In this document: positions 41,240-48,728 of the stretch, piece after piece
How the letters are laid out: each line of letters opens with the position of its first letter
Position numbering within the stretch: the stretch's first letter is position 1
Assembly (NCBI RefSeq): GCF_021173085.1
Contig: NZ_CP076412.1
Span: 806,001 to 870,000 of the forward strand
Length of the DNA: 64,000 nt
Reading direction: 5' to 3'
Source of the DNA: Ralstonia wenshanensis
GTDB lineage: Bacteria; Pseudomonadota; Gammaproteobacteria; Burkholderiales; Burkholderiaceae
Notes under the pieces: generated by a model
Databases searched by the model: none
Told to the model about the DNA's origin: nothing
Seen by the model: only the letters and a program-made list of their open reading frames with translations
Translations under genes and position numbers: made by a program

Positions 41240-41635
41240 TCAAACGCGAATCGAGGGTGGACGTTGCAGCGCTTCGGGAATGAAGCTGCGGAAGGAAACA
41301 GCAAGGCCACGCGGCGCAGCGGCCGGCAGCTTGATCAGCGGCACGCCAAGGCTGGCGGCCAGGGGAACGACCGAACCGAGCGAACAGGCCGCGCAGATCG
41401 GACAAGTCTTGCAGTGCGACTGCGCCGGCGCTTTGGGATCGCTGTCGGCAGCCATGGCGTCTTCATGCTCATGGCAGGCGTCGGACATGACGGCGCCGTC
41501 ATCCGGCATTGCCATGGCAACCATTGAATCGTCCATTGCACCGCCGCGCGCCATCATGGCCGTCGCGGCAAACCCTTGCAGGGGCAGTGCCAGGACAACC
41601 AACCAGAGCAGGAGGCGGGTCAGCAATCGGTGCAT
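41240..41635 (-). CDS. CopL-like / DUF2946-like metal-binding membrane protein
   Basis: 131 residues. Short hydrophobic N terminus (LLTRLLLWLVVLALPLQGFA), Met-rich segment (AMMARGGAMDDSMVAMAM), CHEHEDAM and the Cys cluster HCKTCPICAACS. This layout is that of CopL/DUF2946 proteins commonly placed first in copper-inducible operons. It would be the first gene of the 41.6-37.2 kb operon; its promoter should lie in the 172-bp divergent gap to the YciA gene. Confidence 0.7.
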   Translation of the reverse strand: MHRLLTRLLLWLVVLALPLQGFAATAMMARGGAMDDSMVAMAMPDDGAVMSDACHEHEDAMAADSDPKAPAQSHCKTCPICAACSLGSVVPLAASLGVPLIKLPAAAPRGLAVSFRSFIPEALQRPPSIRV

Positions 41636-41807
41636 GGAAAACAGGACGGGCTGAAAATCGTTTGCCAGTGAAGCCGCTAGTGTAGCGCGATGCCATCAAA
41701 TTTCACGCAATGCAGCACAAGATGAGTCGAGCGCGGCACAATGACGGCCTGCTGCGTACCCATTTCTGCGCGCACGGCTTTCCCATTGTTCCAGCTTCAA
41801 CGCCCCC

Positions 41808-42311
41808 ATGAATACGCAATCCCACCAGCTCAGCATGACCGTGCTGATGACGCCCGACATGGCCAATTTTTCCGGCAACGTGCACGGCGGCCATATCCTC
41901 AAGCTGCTCGATCAGGTCGCGTATGCGTGCGCGAGCCGCTACGCCGGCCGCTATGTCGTGACGCTGTCGGTGGACCAGGTGGTGTTCCGCCAGCCGATTC
42001 ACGTGGGTGAACTGGTGACGTTCCTCGCGTCGGTCAACTACACCGGCCGCACGTCGATGGAAATCGGTATCAAGGTCGTGACCGAGAACATCCGCAACCA
42101 GGTCGTACGCCATACCAACAGCTGCTATTTCACGATGGTGGCCGTGGACGACGAAGGCAAACCGGCCGACGTGCCGCCGCTGGCACCTGCCAACACCGAA
42201 GAAAAGGAACGCTTCGAAGCCGCGCAACAGCGCCGCGCGCTACGTCAGGAAATGGAAGCTCGGCACAAGGCGATCAAGGCGACCTACAGCACGGCAGCTC
42301 CAGCAAACTGA
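41808..42311 (+). CDS. YciA-type acyl-CoA thioesterase
   Basis: 167 residues. Hotdog fold with MTVLMTPDMANFSGNVHGGHILKLLDQVAY (catalytic Asn/Gly-His-Gly region) and VTLSVDQVVFRQPIHVGELVTF, DENIRN-like TENIRNQVVRHTNSCYFTMVAVD. Hydrolyses medium/long acyl-CoAs; hexameric in homologues. The C-terminal ~35 residues are a charged helix. Single gene. Confidence 0.92.
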   Translation: MNTQSHQLSMTVLMTPDMANFSGNVHGGHILKLLDQVAYACASRYAGRYVVTLSVDQVVFRQPIHVGELVTFLASVNYTGRTSMEIGIKVVTENIRNQVVRHTNSCYFTMVAVDDEGKPADVPPLAPANTEEKERFEAAQQRRALRQEMEARHKAIKATYSTAAPAN

Positions 42312-42371
42312 GCTGTCTGCCTACGCAGTCAGCAAAGCACTGCAGAGCGCGTGGTATCGCGGTCGGGCATC

Positions 42372-42408
42372 GTTATCCACAGGCTTACCCACTGTTTCTG
42401 TGGATAAC
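42372..42408. promoter_or_regulatory. Inverted pair of consensus DnaA boxes
   Basis: GTTATCCACAG (42372-42382) and CTGTGGATAAC (42398-42408) are perfect 11-bp inverted arms 15 bp apart; each contains the R1-type DnaA box TTATCCACA. They sit between two convergent genes. As RNA the pair could also form a stem, but it lacks a T tract, so DnaA binding/titration is at least as likely as termination. Confidence 0.55.
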
Positions 42409-42452
42409 GCGCGGCGCCAGCGTTGCGCAAACGCACTCGGCCTCCACGCTAC

Positions 42453-43262
42453 CTAGGGCGGAGGAAGCCTGTGCAGAAACGCCAGCACGGCGTCGTTGAA
42501 CGATGCCGGTCGCTGCAATGGCGCGAAATGGCTCACGCCCCGCAGCAACACAAACTGCGCGTCAGGAATGGTCCGCGCGAGATACTGCGCGTGCTCGGGC
42601 CGGATGAATTCGTCGTGCTCGCTCTGCACGATGGTCACAGGCACACGGGTGGCGGCAAGCTCTTCGGCTGTGGCATTCGGCTGCGTCTGCATCATTTCGG
42701 TGACAGCCGCGACGAATGCATCAAAGTCGTGGGGTGTAGATGACAGCGCGGTGTAATCCTTTCGGTGGCGCGCAAGACAGCGATCGATGACGGGCGTGGG
42801 CTCAAAGGGCTTGGCACCGCTTGGGTCCATGTTGCAGCCAAAGAAGAACACACCCGCCGCGCGTTCCGGCGTCTGCATGGCCAGGGTGAGCGCAACACAA
42901 GCACCGTCGCTCCAGCCGACGAACGGCGCACGGTCGATGCGCAGCACATCCATGACGGACCGCACATCAGAAGCCATGCGCGTGTAGGCGTAAGGCTGTG
43001 CGTCGCGTGTGCTTCTGCCGTGCCCACGGCTATCAATGACGATGGGCCGGTAGCCCGCAGTCATGAGTGCCGGAACCTGATACCCCCAATTGCCGCTATG
43101 GCCGAGCCCGCCATGCAGCAGGATCACAGGCCTGCCGACGCCGAAGGTCGCATACCAGATGCGGGCGCCGTCGTGCTCGACATGGCCTTGCGCAACGGCG
43201 GCCGGCAGCGGTCCAGTACCGTGGGCGGCAAAGCGTGTCAGATCGTCGTCGAAGGCGTCCAT
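42453..43262 (-). CDS. Alpha/beta hydrolase
   Basis: 269 residues. Oxyanion-hole motif LLHGGLGHSGNW, nucleophile elbow GWSDGACV (Ser), acid in VQSEHDEFI, catalytic His in GVSHFAPLQRP. Esterase/lactonase-like; substrate unknown. ATG 43262 (MDAFDDDLTRFAAHG) lies 12 bp after a tiny ORF that has the stronger ribosome-binding site, so translation may be coupled to it. Confidence 0.88.
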   Translation of the reverse strand: MDAFDDDLTRFAAHGTGPLPAAVAQGHVEHDGARIWYATFGVGRPVILLHGGLGHSGNWGYQVPALMTAGYRPIVIDSRGHGRSTRDAQPYAYTRMASDVRSVMDVLRIDRAPFVGWSDGACVALTLAMQTPERAAGVFFFGCNMDPSGAKPFEPTPVIDRCLARHRKDYTALSSTPHDFDAFVAAVTEMMQTQPNATAEELAATRVPVTIVQSEHDEFIRPEHAQYLARTIPDAQFVLLRGVSHFAPLQRPASFNDAVLAFLHRLPPP

Positions 43263-43274
43263 GTCGATCAGGTA

Positions 43275-43379
43275 TCAGCGGGCAGAGCCAAGCGGCGTGA
43301 GGGGCTGGCGTTCGGCATCACGGTAGGCCAACTTGGCGCCGCCCAACAGAAACACATGGGGGAATTCTTGTTCCGACAC
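43275..43379 (-). CDS. Possible 34-aa leader or small protein before alpha/beta hydrolase
   Basis: GTG 43379 to TGA 43275 encodes VSEQEFPHVFLLGGAKLAYR plus 14 more residues (34 in all, ending LGSAR). A strong purine-rich Shine-Dalgarno (GGAGGAGGG, complement of 43384-43392) is correctly spaced. It lies between the TSUP gene and the hydrolase on the same strand. No homology recognised. It could be a translated leader coupling hydrolase expression, a small protein, or the remnant of a truncated gene. Confidence 0.45.
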   Translation of the reverse strand: MSEQEFPHVFLLGGAKLAYRDAERQPLTPLGSAR

Positions 43380-43413
43380 GATGCCCTCCTCCGTTCTGAA
43401 AAAATCACGTCGA

Positions 43414-44181
43414 TCAGGCCATCATCAGCGCCGTACCCAGCAGCACGGCGCAGAACGCCAGCCGCAAATGCCGCGCTGAAAACCGATAGGCCAGGCCCAC
43501 ACCCCACGACACACTCACCACACCACCGGCCGCCAGCGGAATGCCCGTTCCCCAATCCACATGGCCGGCATGTGCATACGTTGCGAGTGCGATGAGCGAG
43601 CCGGGCACCACCAGCGCGAGCGCCATGCCCTGGGCGCGTGTCTGCGGCAAACCGAAGAACGTCACCAGCGCCGGCACCACCACCAGCCCGCCGCCTACCG
43701 TGAAGATGCCCGACATCGCTCCGCTGGCGACGCCCATCAACGGCAGAGCGGCGGCCGGCATGGCATGTGGGGCAGCGTGCACGGCATCAGCGGCATTCGG
43801 CTTCTCTTTGAGCTGCGAGGCAAAGTACACCGCCAGCACGATCAGGAACACGGCAAACGCCGTATGAAGCAGATGAGCGTCCAGCCCGGCAGCAAAGCGC
43901 GCAGCAACGTAGGTCGCCGCCATCGAGAACACGCAGATCATCGCAACGGAGCGCAGATGCACCGGATGCCGCTGGTGATACCGCCAGAAGCCGATCAGCA
44001 CATTGGGGGCAATCATCACCAGCGCCGTGCCTTGCGCCAGGTGCTGGTCCATTCCGTACAGGTAGCCGAGCACAGGAATGGCAATCAGCCCGCCGCCAAT
44101 GCCGAGCAAACCGCCTGCCACGCCAAGGCCCATGCCGAGCAGCAAATTGACCAGACCCGTGAAAACCGCGTGAGACGCCAT
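43414..44181 (-). CDS. TSUP (TauE/SafE) family membrane transporter
   Basis: 255 residues, about eight hydrophobic segments with the two-fold repeated family motif: GGLLGIGGGLIAIPVL in the first half and GAMSGIFTVGGGLVVVPALV in the second. Predicted exporter/importer of sulfite, sulfoacetate or other small organic anions. Separated from the upstream oxidoreductase by a strong terminator, so it likely has its own promoter within ~35 bp or reads through. Confidence 0.88.
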   Translation of the reverse strand: MASHAVFTGLVNLLLGMGLGVAGGLLGIGGGLIAIPVLGYLYGMDQHLAQGTALVMIAPNVLIGFWRYHQRHPVHLRSVAMICVFSMAATYVAARFAAGLDAHLLHTAFAVFLIVLAVYFASQLKEKPNAADAVHAAPHAMPAAALPLMGVASGAMSGIFTVGGGLVVVPALVTFFGLPQTRAQGMALALVVPGSLIALATYAHAGHVDWGTGIPLAAGGVVSVSWGVGLAYRFSARHLRLAFCAVLLGTALMMA

Positions 44182-44213
44182 GCCGACAAGAAGGGAGGGA
44201 GGAAAAACAAACG

Positions 44214-44248
44214 CGGCGGCGCGCTGTATTTGCTACAGCGCGCCGCCG
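44214..44248 (-). terminator. Strong intrinsic terminator
   Basis: Perfect 15-bp GC-rich stem (44214-44228 with 44234-44248), 5-nt loop, followed on the - strand by GCGTTTGTTTTTCC. It terminates the NAD(P)H oxidoreductase gene that stops at 44291. Confidence 0.85.
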
Positions 44249-44290
44249 GAAGTGAGGCTGGAATTGTAGCGCTCGCCGCCCCGGCCGGGC

Positions 44291-45067
44291 CTAGGCAAGG
44301 TGCGCGGCAAAGCCTGTTTTTTCGGGTGCGATCTCGGCCCGCAGCGTGAGCGCCGGGATCTCGTATTCACCGGCATTCTGCTGGCGGAACGGGATCGGCG
44401 CTGCGGTGAACAAGGTGTCGAGCCGCTCGCCCAGTGCCTGGGTGGTCTGCGCAAAGCGTGCCTCATCCATGCGACCGGTGCGGTAGCTCACGAATGGGGG
44501 CACCACATCAAAACCGGGGTAGTACAGGATGCCGTGCTGGATCGGGAACAAGATGTCGTCGATCGGGCCGTTGATGCCGCGCGGGCTGTAGTGCGACTCC
44601 CACCCGCCCGTCGTGACGATGAGCATGGCGCGTTTTCCTGCGAGCGTACCTTCGCCGTAGCGGTCACCCCAGTGGGTGTCGGAGTGCTCGCCAACGCCAT
44701 AGGCGAAGCCATACGCATAGACACGCTCGACCCAGCCCTTGAGGATGGCCGGCATCGAAAACCACCACAGTGGAAACTGCAAGATCACGGCGTCGGCCCA
44801 TTGCAGCTTGGCTTGTTCGGCAGCAATGTCGGCGGCTTGCAGGCCGTTCTCGAATGCGTGCCTGGAATCCAACGACGGGTGGAAATGCGGACCGACCGGC
44901 GCGACAGTACTGTCACTCGCATCGAGCGCGGCCTTCCACTGCATGGCGTACAAGTCCGATACCTGCACGGTGTGGCCGGCCGCCTCCAGGCGCCGGACGG
45001 CAAAGTCCTTGAGGGCGCCGTTGAGCGATTTGGGTTCGGGATGGGCGTAGACGATCAGGACATTCAT
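44291..45067 (-). CDS. NAD(P)H:quinone oxidoreductase, flavodoxin-like fold (MdaB/KefF type)
   Basis: 258 residues. FMN/FAD-binding flavodoxin_2 domain: VLIVYAHPEPKSLNGALKDF, QWADAVILQFPLWWFSMPAILKGW, VERVYAYGFAYG and IVTTGGWESHYSPRGINGP. GGAGG precedes ATG 45067. Two-electron reduction of quinones or nitro-compounds is expected. Divergent from a LysR regulator with a palindromic operator between, so probably its target. Confidence 0.88.
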   Translation of the reverse strand: MNVLIVYAHPEPKSLNGALKDFAVRRLEAAGHTVQVSDLYAMQWKAALDASDSTVAPVGPHFHPSLDSRHAFENGLQAADIAAEQAKLQWADAVILQFPLWWFSMPAILKGWVERVYAYGFAYGVGEHSDTHWGDRYGEGTLAGKRAMLIVTTGGWESHYSPRGINGPIDDILFPIQHGILYYPGFDVVPPFVSYRTGRMDEARFAQTTQALGERLDTLFTAAPIPFRQQNAGEYEIPALTLRAEIAPEKTGFAAHLA

Positions 45068-45116
45068 GGTGGCACCTCCAAATTAGGAATGGCTCCAGAA
45101 TGCGGCGCGCCCAGGT

Positions 45117-45140
45117 ATATTGGAAATGAATTATCAATAT
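45117..45140. promoter_or_regulatory. Candidate LysR operator ATATTG-N12-CAATAT
   Basis: Perfect 6-bp inverted arms around an AT-rich 12-bp spacer, in the 86-bp gap between the oxidoreductase (45067, -) and the LysR gene (45154, +), 14 bp from the latter. Placement fits autoregulation and divergent activation. Confidence 0.6.
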
Positions 45141-45153
45141 TCCAGGCATAGCC

Positions 45154-46047
45154 ATGAATAATCTCAGGCGATTAGACCTGAACCTGCTGGTGACGCTCGA
45201 TGTGCTGCTGACCGAGCACAATGTCACGCGTGCGGCGCAGCGGCTGAACTTCTCGCAACCTTCCGTGAGCGTGCATCTGGCCAAGTTGCGCGACATCTTT
45301 GGTGATCCGCTGCTGCTGCCGGGCCCGCGCGGCATGCGCCCAACCGCCCGCGCTGAAAGCTTGCGCGAACCGCTGCGGATGGCGCTCGAAGCGCTGGAGC
45401 AGGCCGTCGCGCCCGCCAGCCCGTTCGACCCGGCCCAAGCCGGCAACACCTGGCGCGTGGCCGCCACGGATTACGGCGAATCCACCATCGCATTGCCGGC
45501 GCTGAACACCCTGCGCACAAGCGCGCCGGGCACGCGGCTCGCCATGCTGGAGCTGGTGCCCACGCGTATCGAAAAGCAAGCAGAGCAAGGAGAGATCGAT
45601 CTCGCGTTCCACACCACAGACGGCGCACCACCCGGCCTGCGCCGCCGCGCGCTATTCACTGAGCGCTATGTGCTGATCGGCCGCGCTGGACACCCGCGAC
45701 TGAAACGCAAGCCGACGCTGGCGCAGTTCTGCACGCTGGATCATGTGATCGTATCGCCCGATGGCGGTGGCTTCTTCGGCGTGACAGACGAAGCTCTGAA
45801 GGCCGCCGGTGCCACGCGACGCGTCGTGCTGTCAGTGCCGCACTTCCTCTTTGTGATGACGGCGGTCGCCAGCACTGACATGGTCGCCATGCTGCCCGAG
45901 CGGCTGGTGCGCGGGGCCAGCGCACTACAGGTGGTTGAACCGCCAGTGGAGGTGCCAGGCTATGAGATGTCGATGCTGTGGCATGAGCGCATGCATCGAG
46001 ACCCCGGGCATCGGTGGTTGCGGGACGTCATTGCAGGCGCGGTCTGA
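45154..46047 (+). CDS. LysR-family transcriptional regulator
   Basis: 297 residues. HTH: LDLNLLVTLDVLLTEHNVTRAAQRLNFSQPSVSVHLAKLRDIFGDPLL, the NodD/LeuO-like subgroup start, followed by a periplasmic-binding-like effector domain (WRVAATDYGES; ERYVLIGRAGHP). Predicted to control the divergent flavodoxin-fold oxidoreductase, probably in response to a quinone or aromatic compound. Confidence 0.9.
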   Translation: MNNLRRLDLNLLVTLDVLLTEHNVTRAAQRLNFSQPSVSVHLAKLRDIFGDPLLLPGPRGMRPTARAESLREPLRMALEALEQAVAPASPFDPAQAGNTWRVAATDYGESTIALPALNTLRTSAPGTRLAMLELVPTRIEKQAEQGEIDLAFHTTDGAPPGLRRRALFTERYVLIGRAGHPRLKRKPTLAQFCTLDHVIVSPDGGGFFGVTDEALKAAGATRRVVLSVPHFLFVMTAVASTDMVAMLPERLVRGASALQVVEPPVEVPGYEMSMLWHERMHRDPGHRWLRDVIAGAV

Positions 46048-46065
46048 AAAACCGCCCCACAGGCA

Positions 46066-46704
46066 TCACAGCCCGACCTTGGGCGCGGTAAAGATCAGGC
46101 GCAGCCCGAGCGCACCGATCGCCACGGCGGCCACGCGATCGACCCAGGTCTTGGCACGCAGGTACATCTCACGCGGCACCCGGCTAGAGAAGCACAGCGC
46201 GACGATGGTGTACCACCCGAACTCGACCAGGAACACCAGCGGCGGCAGCACGAAGTAGCACCACACCGGCGGATGTTGCGGCAGCAGCGCGGCAAAGATA
46301 CTGCCGTACCAGATGGCCGTCTTGGGATTGCTCATCTGCGTGGTGATGCCGGTCCAGAACGAATTGCGTGCGCTGCCGGTCTGCTGTGTCAGGCGATCGT
46401 TCATCACCATGGGCAGCTTGGCGCCGCGCCAGATCTTCCACGCCATGTAGGTCAGATACGCGCCACCAGCAATCTTGAGGCCGATGTAGAGCCACTCGAC
46501 GGCTTGCAGCAACGTATACAGCCCCGCCAGGGCCAGGCCACCGAAGAACAGGGCGCCCGCGCCCATGCCAAGTGCGGTTGCCAGGCCGTCGCGGCGCGAC
46601 AACCCAATGGCATTGCGCGCCACCAGAACAAAACTCGGCCCGGGAATCATGGCGCCCAGCAACAGCGCAACGAGAATAGCAAATACGGCGGCAGATGCAG
46701 TCAT
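46066..46704 (-). CDS. LysE/RhtB family exporter
   Basis: 212 residues from ATG 46704 (MTASAAVFAILVALLLG) with AAGGAG 8 nt upstream. Six hydrophobic segments; motifs GAMIPGPSFVLVARNAIGLSRRDG, GGAYLTYMAWKIWR and GITTQMSNPKTAIWYGSIFAALL are diagnostic of LysE. Exports amino acids or homoserine lactone-like compounds. Convergent with the LysR gene. Confidence 0.92.
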   Translation of the reverse strand: MTASAAVFAILVALLLGAMIPGPSFVLVARNAIGLSRRDGLATALGMGAGALFFGGLALAGLYTLLQAVEWLYIGLKIAGGAYLTYMAWKIWRGAKLPMVMNDRLTQQTGSARNSFWTGITTQMSNPKTAIWYGSIFAALLPQHPPVWCYFVLPPLVFLVEFGWYTIVALCFSSRVPREMYLRAKTWVDRVAAVAIGALGLRLIFTAPKVGL

Positions 46705-46830
46705 CGGGAGTCTCCTTTTGTGGGCGCAGACGTTCACGGATGCAGACCGCGATTCTGCCACGCCGACGGGGCCAGCGTCGGCCTGGGTGGCAAGGCAGCG
46801 GCGGCACCTCTGCCGCCACCCGCCCTACCC

Positions 46831-47286
46831 CTACTTGCACTGCTGCTTGTTGATCGACACGTCATTCAAGTCGGCGGCGGTGTAAACCGGCGGCACGTTC
46901 GGGTCGCCAGCAACCGTCATTGCCACATTCAGGTTCGCCAGCGCCTGGAGATGGCCAGCCTCGCCGCTTGAAAAGCGCTGCTGCGCCGATTTCGATGCGC
47001 CGTACATGCCGTTGCACAGGAGCGCCTTGTGGAAAATCTCCAAAACCGCGATCCGCGCAAAGTACGTCTCGCGCCGTTCGGCCGCAGTGGCCGGCGCATG
47101 GTTGATCTTGGCGTAGTGGTTGGCACACTGCGTGCCGAGAATCGGGTACGCATCCTTGATGCCGTCGCATGTTGCGACGGTCGCGGGCGGCGCGGCCAAC
47201 GCGGCCGTGGCCGCCAATGACGCAATCAGGGACACCACCGCCAACAGCACGATGCGGATGACAGGCACATTCGAGCGGATGTTCAT
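46831..47286 (-). CDS. Secreted hypothetical protein
   Basis: 151 residues with a Sec signal (IVLLAVVSLIASLAATAALA) and three to four Cys residues (VATCDGIKDAYPILGTQC; ALLCNGMYG; KQQCK) that may form disulfides. AGGAGAA precedes the ATG. No domain recognised. Divergent from the riboswitch-controlled gene. Confidence 0.75.
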   Translation of the reverse strand: MNIRSNVPVIRIVLLAVVSLIASLAATAALAAPPATVATCDGIKDAYPILGTQCANHYAKINHAPATAAERRETYFARIAVLEIFHKALLCNGMYGASKSAQQRFSSGEAGHLQALANLNVAMTVAGDPNVPPVYTAADLNDVSINKQQCK

Positions 47287-47554
47287 TGCAGGTTCTCCTC
47301 AGTCAGATACGTGGACAAAAAACGCGGCGGCAACCATTGGCGCTGCGTGGACCGACGATACGGGCGGGCTCTGCGGCTGCGGAATGCACCAGAGGTTCTG
47401 GCGCGAGTCAGGGGAAACGCGGCAGGGGAGGAATGGCGACCAGGCCGAGGCCGTCCATGCTTCATTGGCGCCCATGGTTGATTGCCATGGCAGCGCGCAA
47501 CGTGGGGTCCAGACAACGCTTCACGCGGCAGCCGCGCCGTTTGCGCAATCTCAG

Positions 47555-47584
47555 TTTGCCGGGCTGGCGCGGCCCCGGTAGAGT
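47555..47584 (+). promoter_or_regulatory. Candidate sigma-70 promoter for riboswitch transcript
   Basis: TTTGCC (47555-47560) and TAGAGT (47579-47584) with an 18-bp spacer; transcription would start near 47591, just before the riboswitch aptamer. Weak match but well placed. Confidence 0.35.
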
Positions 47585-47604
47585 CTTTCCCCAATGGGTT
47601 CACA

Positions 47605-47690
47605 CCCAGAGGTCTGGGCAAAACCGGAGTGATCCGGCGACGCAAAGCTACAGGGACTTCTCTAAATGAAGTCAGCCAGTTGCCCGCCAA
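47605..47690 (+). ncRNA. c-di-GMP-I (GEMM-I) riboswitch
   Basis: All landmarks of the GEMM-I aptamer occur in order: GGGCAAAACC (47616-47625); hairpin CCGGA-GTGA-TCCGG with a GNRA tetraloop (47624-47637); the signature GACGCAAAGC (47639-47648); a second stem GACTTC/GAAGTC (47655-47660 and 47668-47673); and 3' AGCCAGTTGCC (47674-47684). The position equivalent to Vc2 G20 is G, which in this family favours c-di-GMP over cGAMP. A hairpin using GCCCGCC (47682-47688) and GGCGGGC (47702-47708) overlaps the aptamer's 3' end and could be the expression platform. The regulated gene starts at 47750. Confidence 0.9.
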
Positions 47691-47749
47691 CCCGCAAACG
47701 GGGCGGGCCTGATGACACACGCAACGAACTGCGCGGTCGGGGGCACATA

Positions 47750-48604
47750 ATGAAAACGATTCAAACGGGGGGGCGTTCGCCCGCATCCGCCACGCTGGCC
47801 GTGGCATCGCAACTGGGCAACGCAAAGCGCAGGTTCGCGCGCGCTGCATGTGCGGCATTCGCACTGGTGTCGGGCGCGCTGATGGGCGCACCGCATGCCA
47901 GCGCTGAAGGGCTGCTGGTGCCGTCCTACATCTATCCGTCAGGCACCGGCGCAACGCAATGGAATACGTTGGCGACAACCGCGACGTCGGTACCGACCAC
48001 GGTCATCCTGAACCCGAACAGCGGCCCAGGCACGACGCAGGACCCCAACTACGTTGCCGCCGTCGCCAAGGTGCATGCCGCTGGCGGCAAGGTGATCGGG
48101 TATGTGTCCAGCTCGTACACAAACCGGTCGTTGTCGGCGGTGGTGCAAGACATCAATACCTACCAGGCGCTGTATCAGGTCGACGGCTTCTTCATCGACG
48201 AGATGACCGCCGACAGCACAACCGCGCACATCCAGTTCTACCAGTCGGTCTACAACTACATCAAGGGGCTGTCGCCGAACTACACGGTCACGGGCAACCC
48301 GGGCACCAATGTGCCGGAGATCTATGCCAGCCTGCCGGTGGCGGACCAGCTCGTCGTATTTGAAGACAACGCCAAGCACTACGCCAACTATGCCCCGCTG
48401 GCGTGGCAGGCCAACTACCCGACTTCGCGGTTTGCGCACATCGTCTACGCCGCATCGGCCACGCAGATGCAAACCTTCGTTCGCAACGCATCGAGCAAGC
48501 GCGCTGCCGCCGTGTTCATCACCAACAAGACGCTGCCGAATCCGTACGGCACGCTGCCGACTTACTGGAGCCAGGAGGTGTCTGCCGTAGCCGTTGCCCC
48601 GTAA
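47750..48604 (+). CDS. Secreted spherulin-4 / GH135-like glycoside hydrolase
   Basis: 284 residues from ATG 47750. Signal peptide (ACAAFALVSGALMGAPHASA), then a spherulation-specific family 4 TIM-barrel: GLLVPSYIYPSG, TTVILNPNSGPG, AAGGKVIGYVSSSY, VDGFFIDEMT and HIVYAASATQMQTF. Members such as fungal Sph3 (GH135) and bacterial relatives cleave galactosamine-containing exopolysaccharides; the acidic DGFFIDE motif fits a catalytic Asp/Glu. The upstream c-di-GMP-I riboswitch implies control by biofilm signalling, consistent with matrix remodelling. The exact substrate is inference. Confidence 0.82.
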   Translation: MKTIQTGGRSPASATLAVASQLGNAKRRFARAACAAFALVSGALMGAPHASAEGLLVPSYIYPSGTGATQWNTLATTATSVPTTVILNPNSGPGTTQDPNYVAAVAKVHAAGGKVIGYVSSSYTNRSLSAVVQDINTYQALYQVDGFFIDEMTADSTTAHIQFYQSVYNYIKGLSPNYTVTGNPGTNVPEIYASLPVADQLVVFEDNAKHYANYAPLAWQANYPTSRFAHIVYAASATQMQTFVRNASSKRAAAVFITNKTLPNPYGTLPTYWSQEVSAVAVAP

Positions 48605-48626
48605 CGGCATTGGCGTGACGTACGCC

Positions 48627-48662
48627 GCATGTGCGGGCTGATGCTCCGCACATGCTTTATAT
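48627..48662 (+). terminator. Intrinsic terminator after spherulin-4-like gene
   Basis: GCATGTGCGG (48627-48636), 9-nt loop, CCGCACATGC (48646-48655), followed by TTTATATT. It makes the riboswitch-controlled gene monocistronic. Confidence 0.8.
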
Positions 48663-48728
48663 TCGGGCCACACCGCATCCCTACCCTTCGCCGCCCGCCG
48701 GCGTTGAGGCAACAACAAGGAGAACTCC

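Noticed and set aside
47666-47749. ATG 47666 as start of the spherulin-4-like gene
   Set aside because: It lies inside the second stem-loop of the riboswitch aptamer; signal peptide and family length fit ATG 47750.
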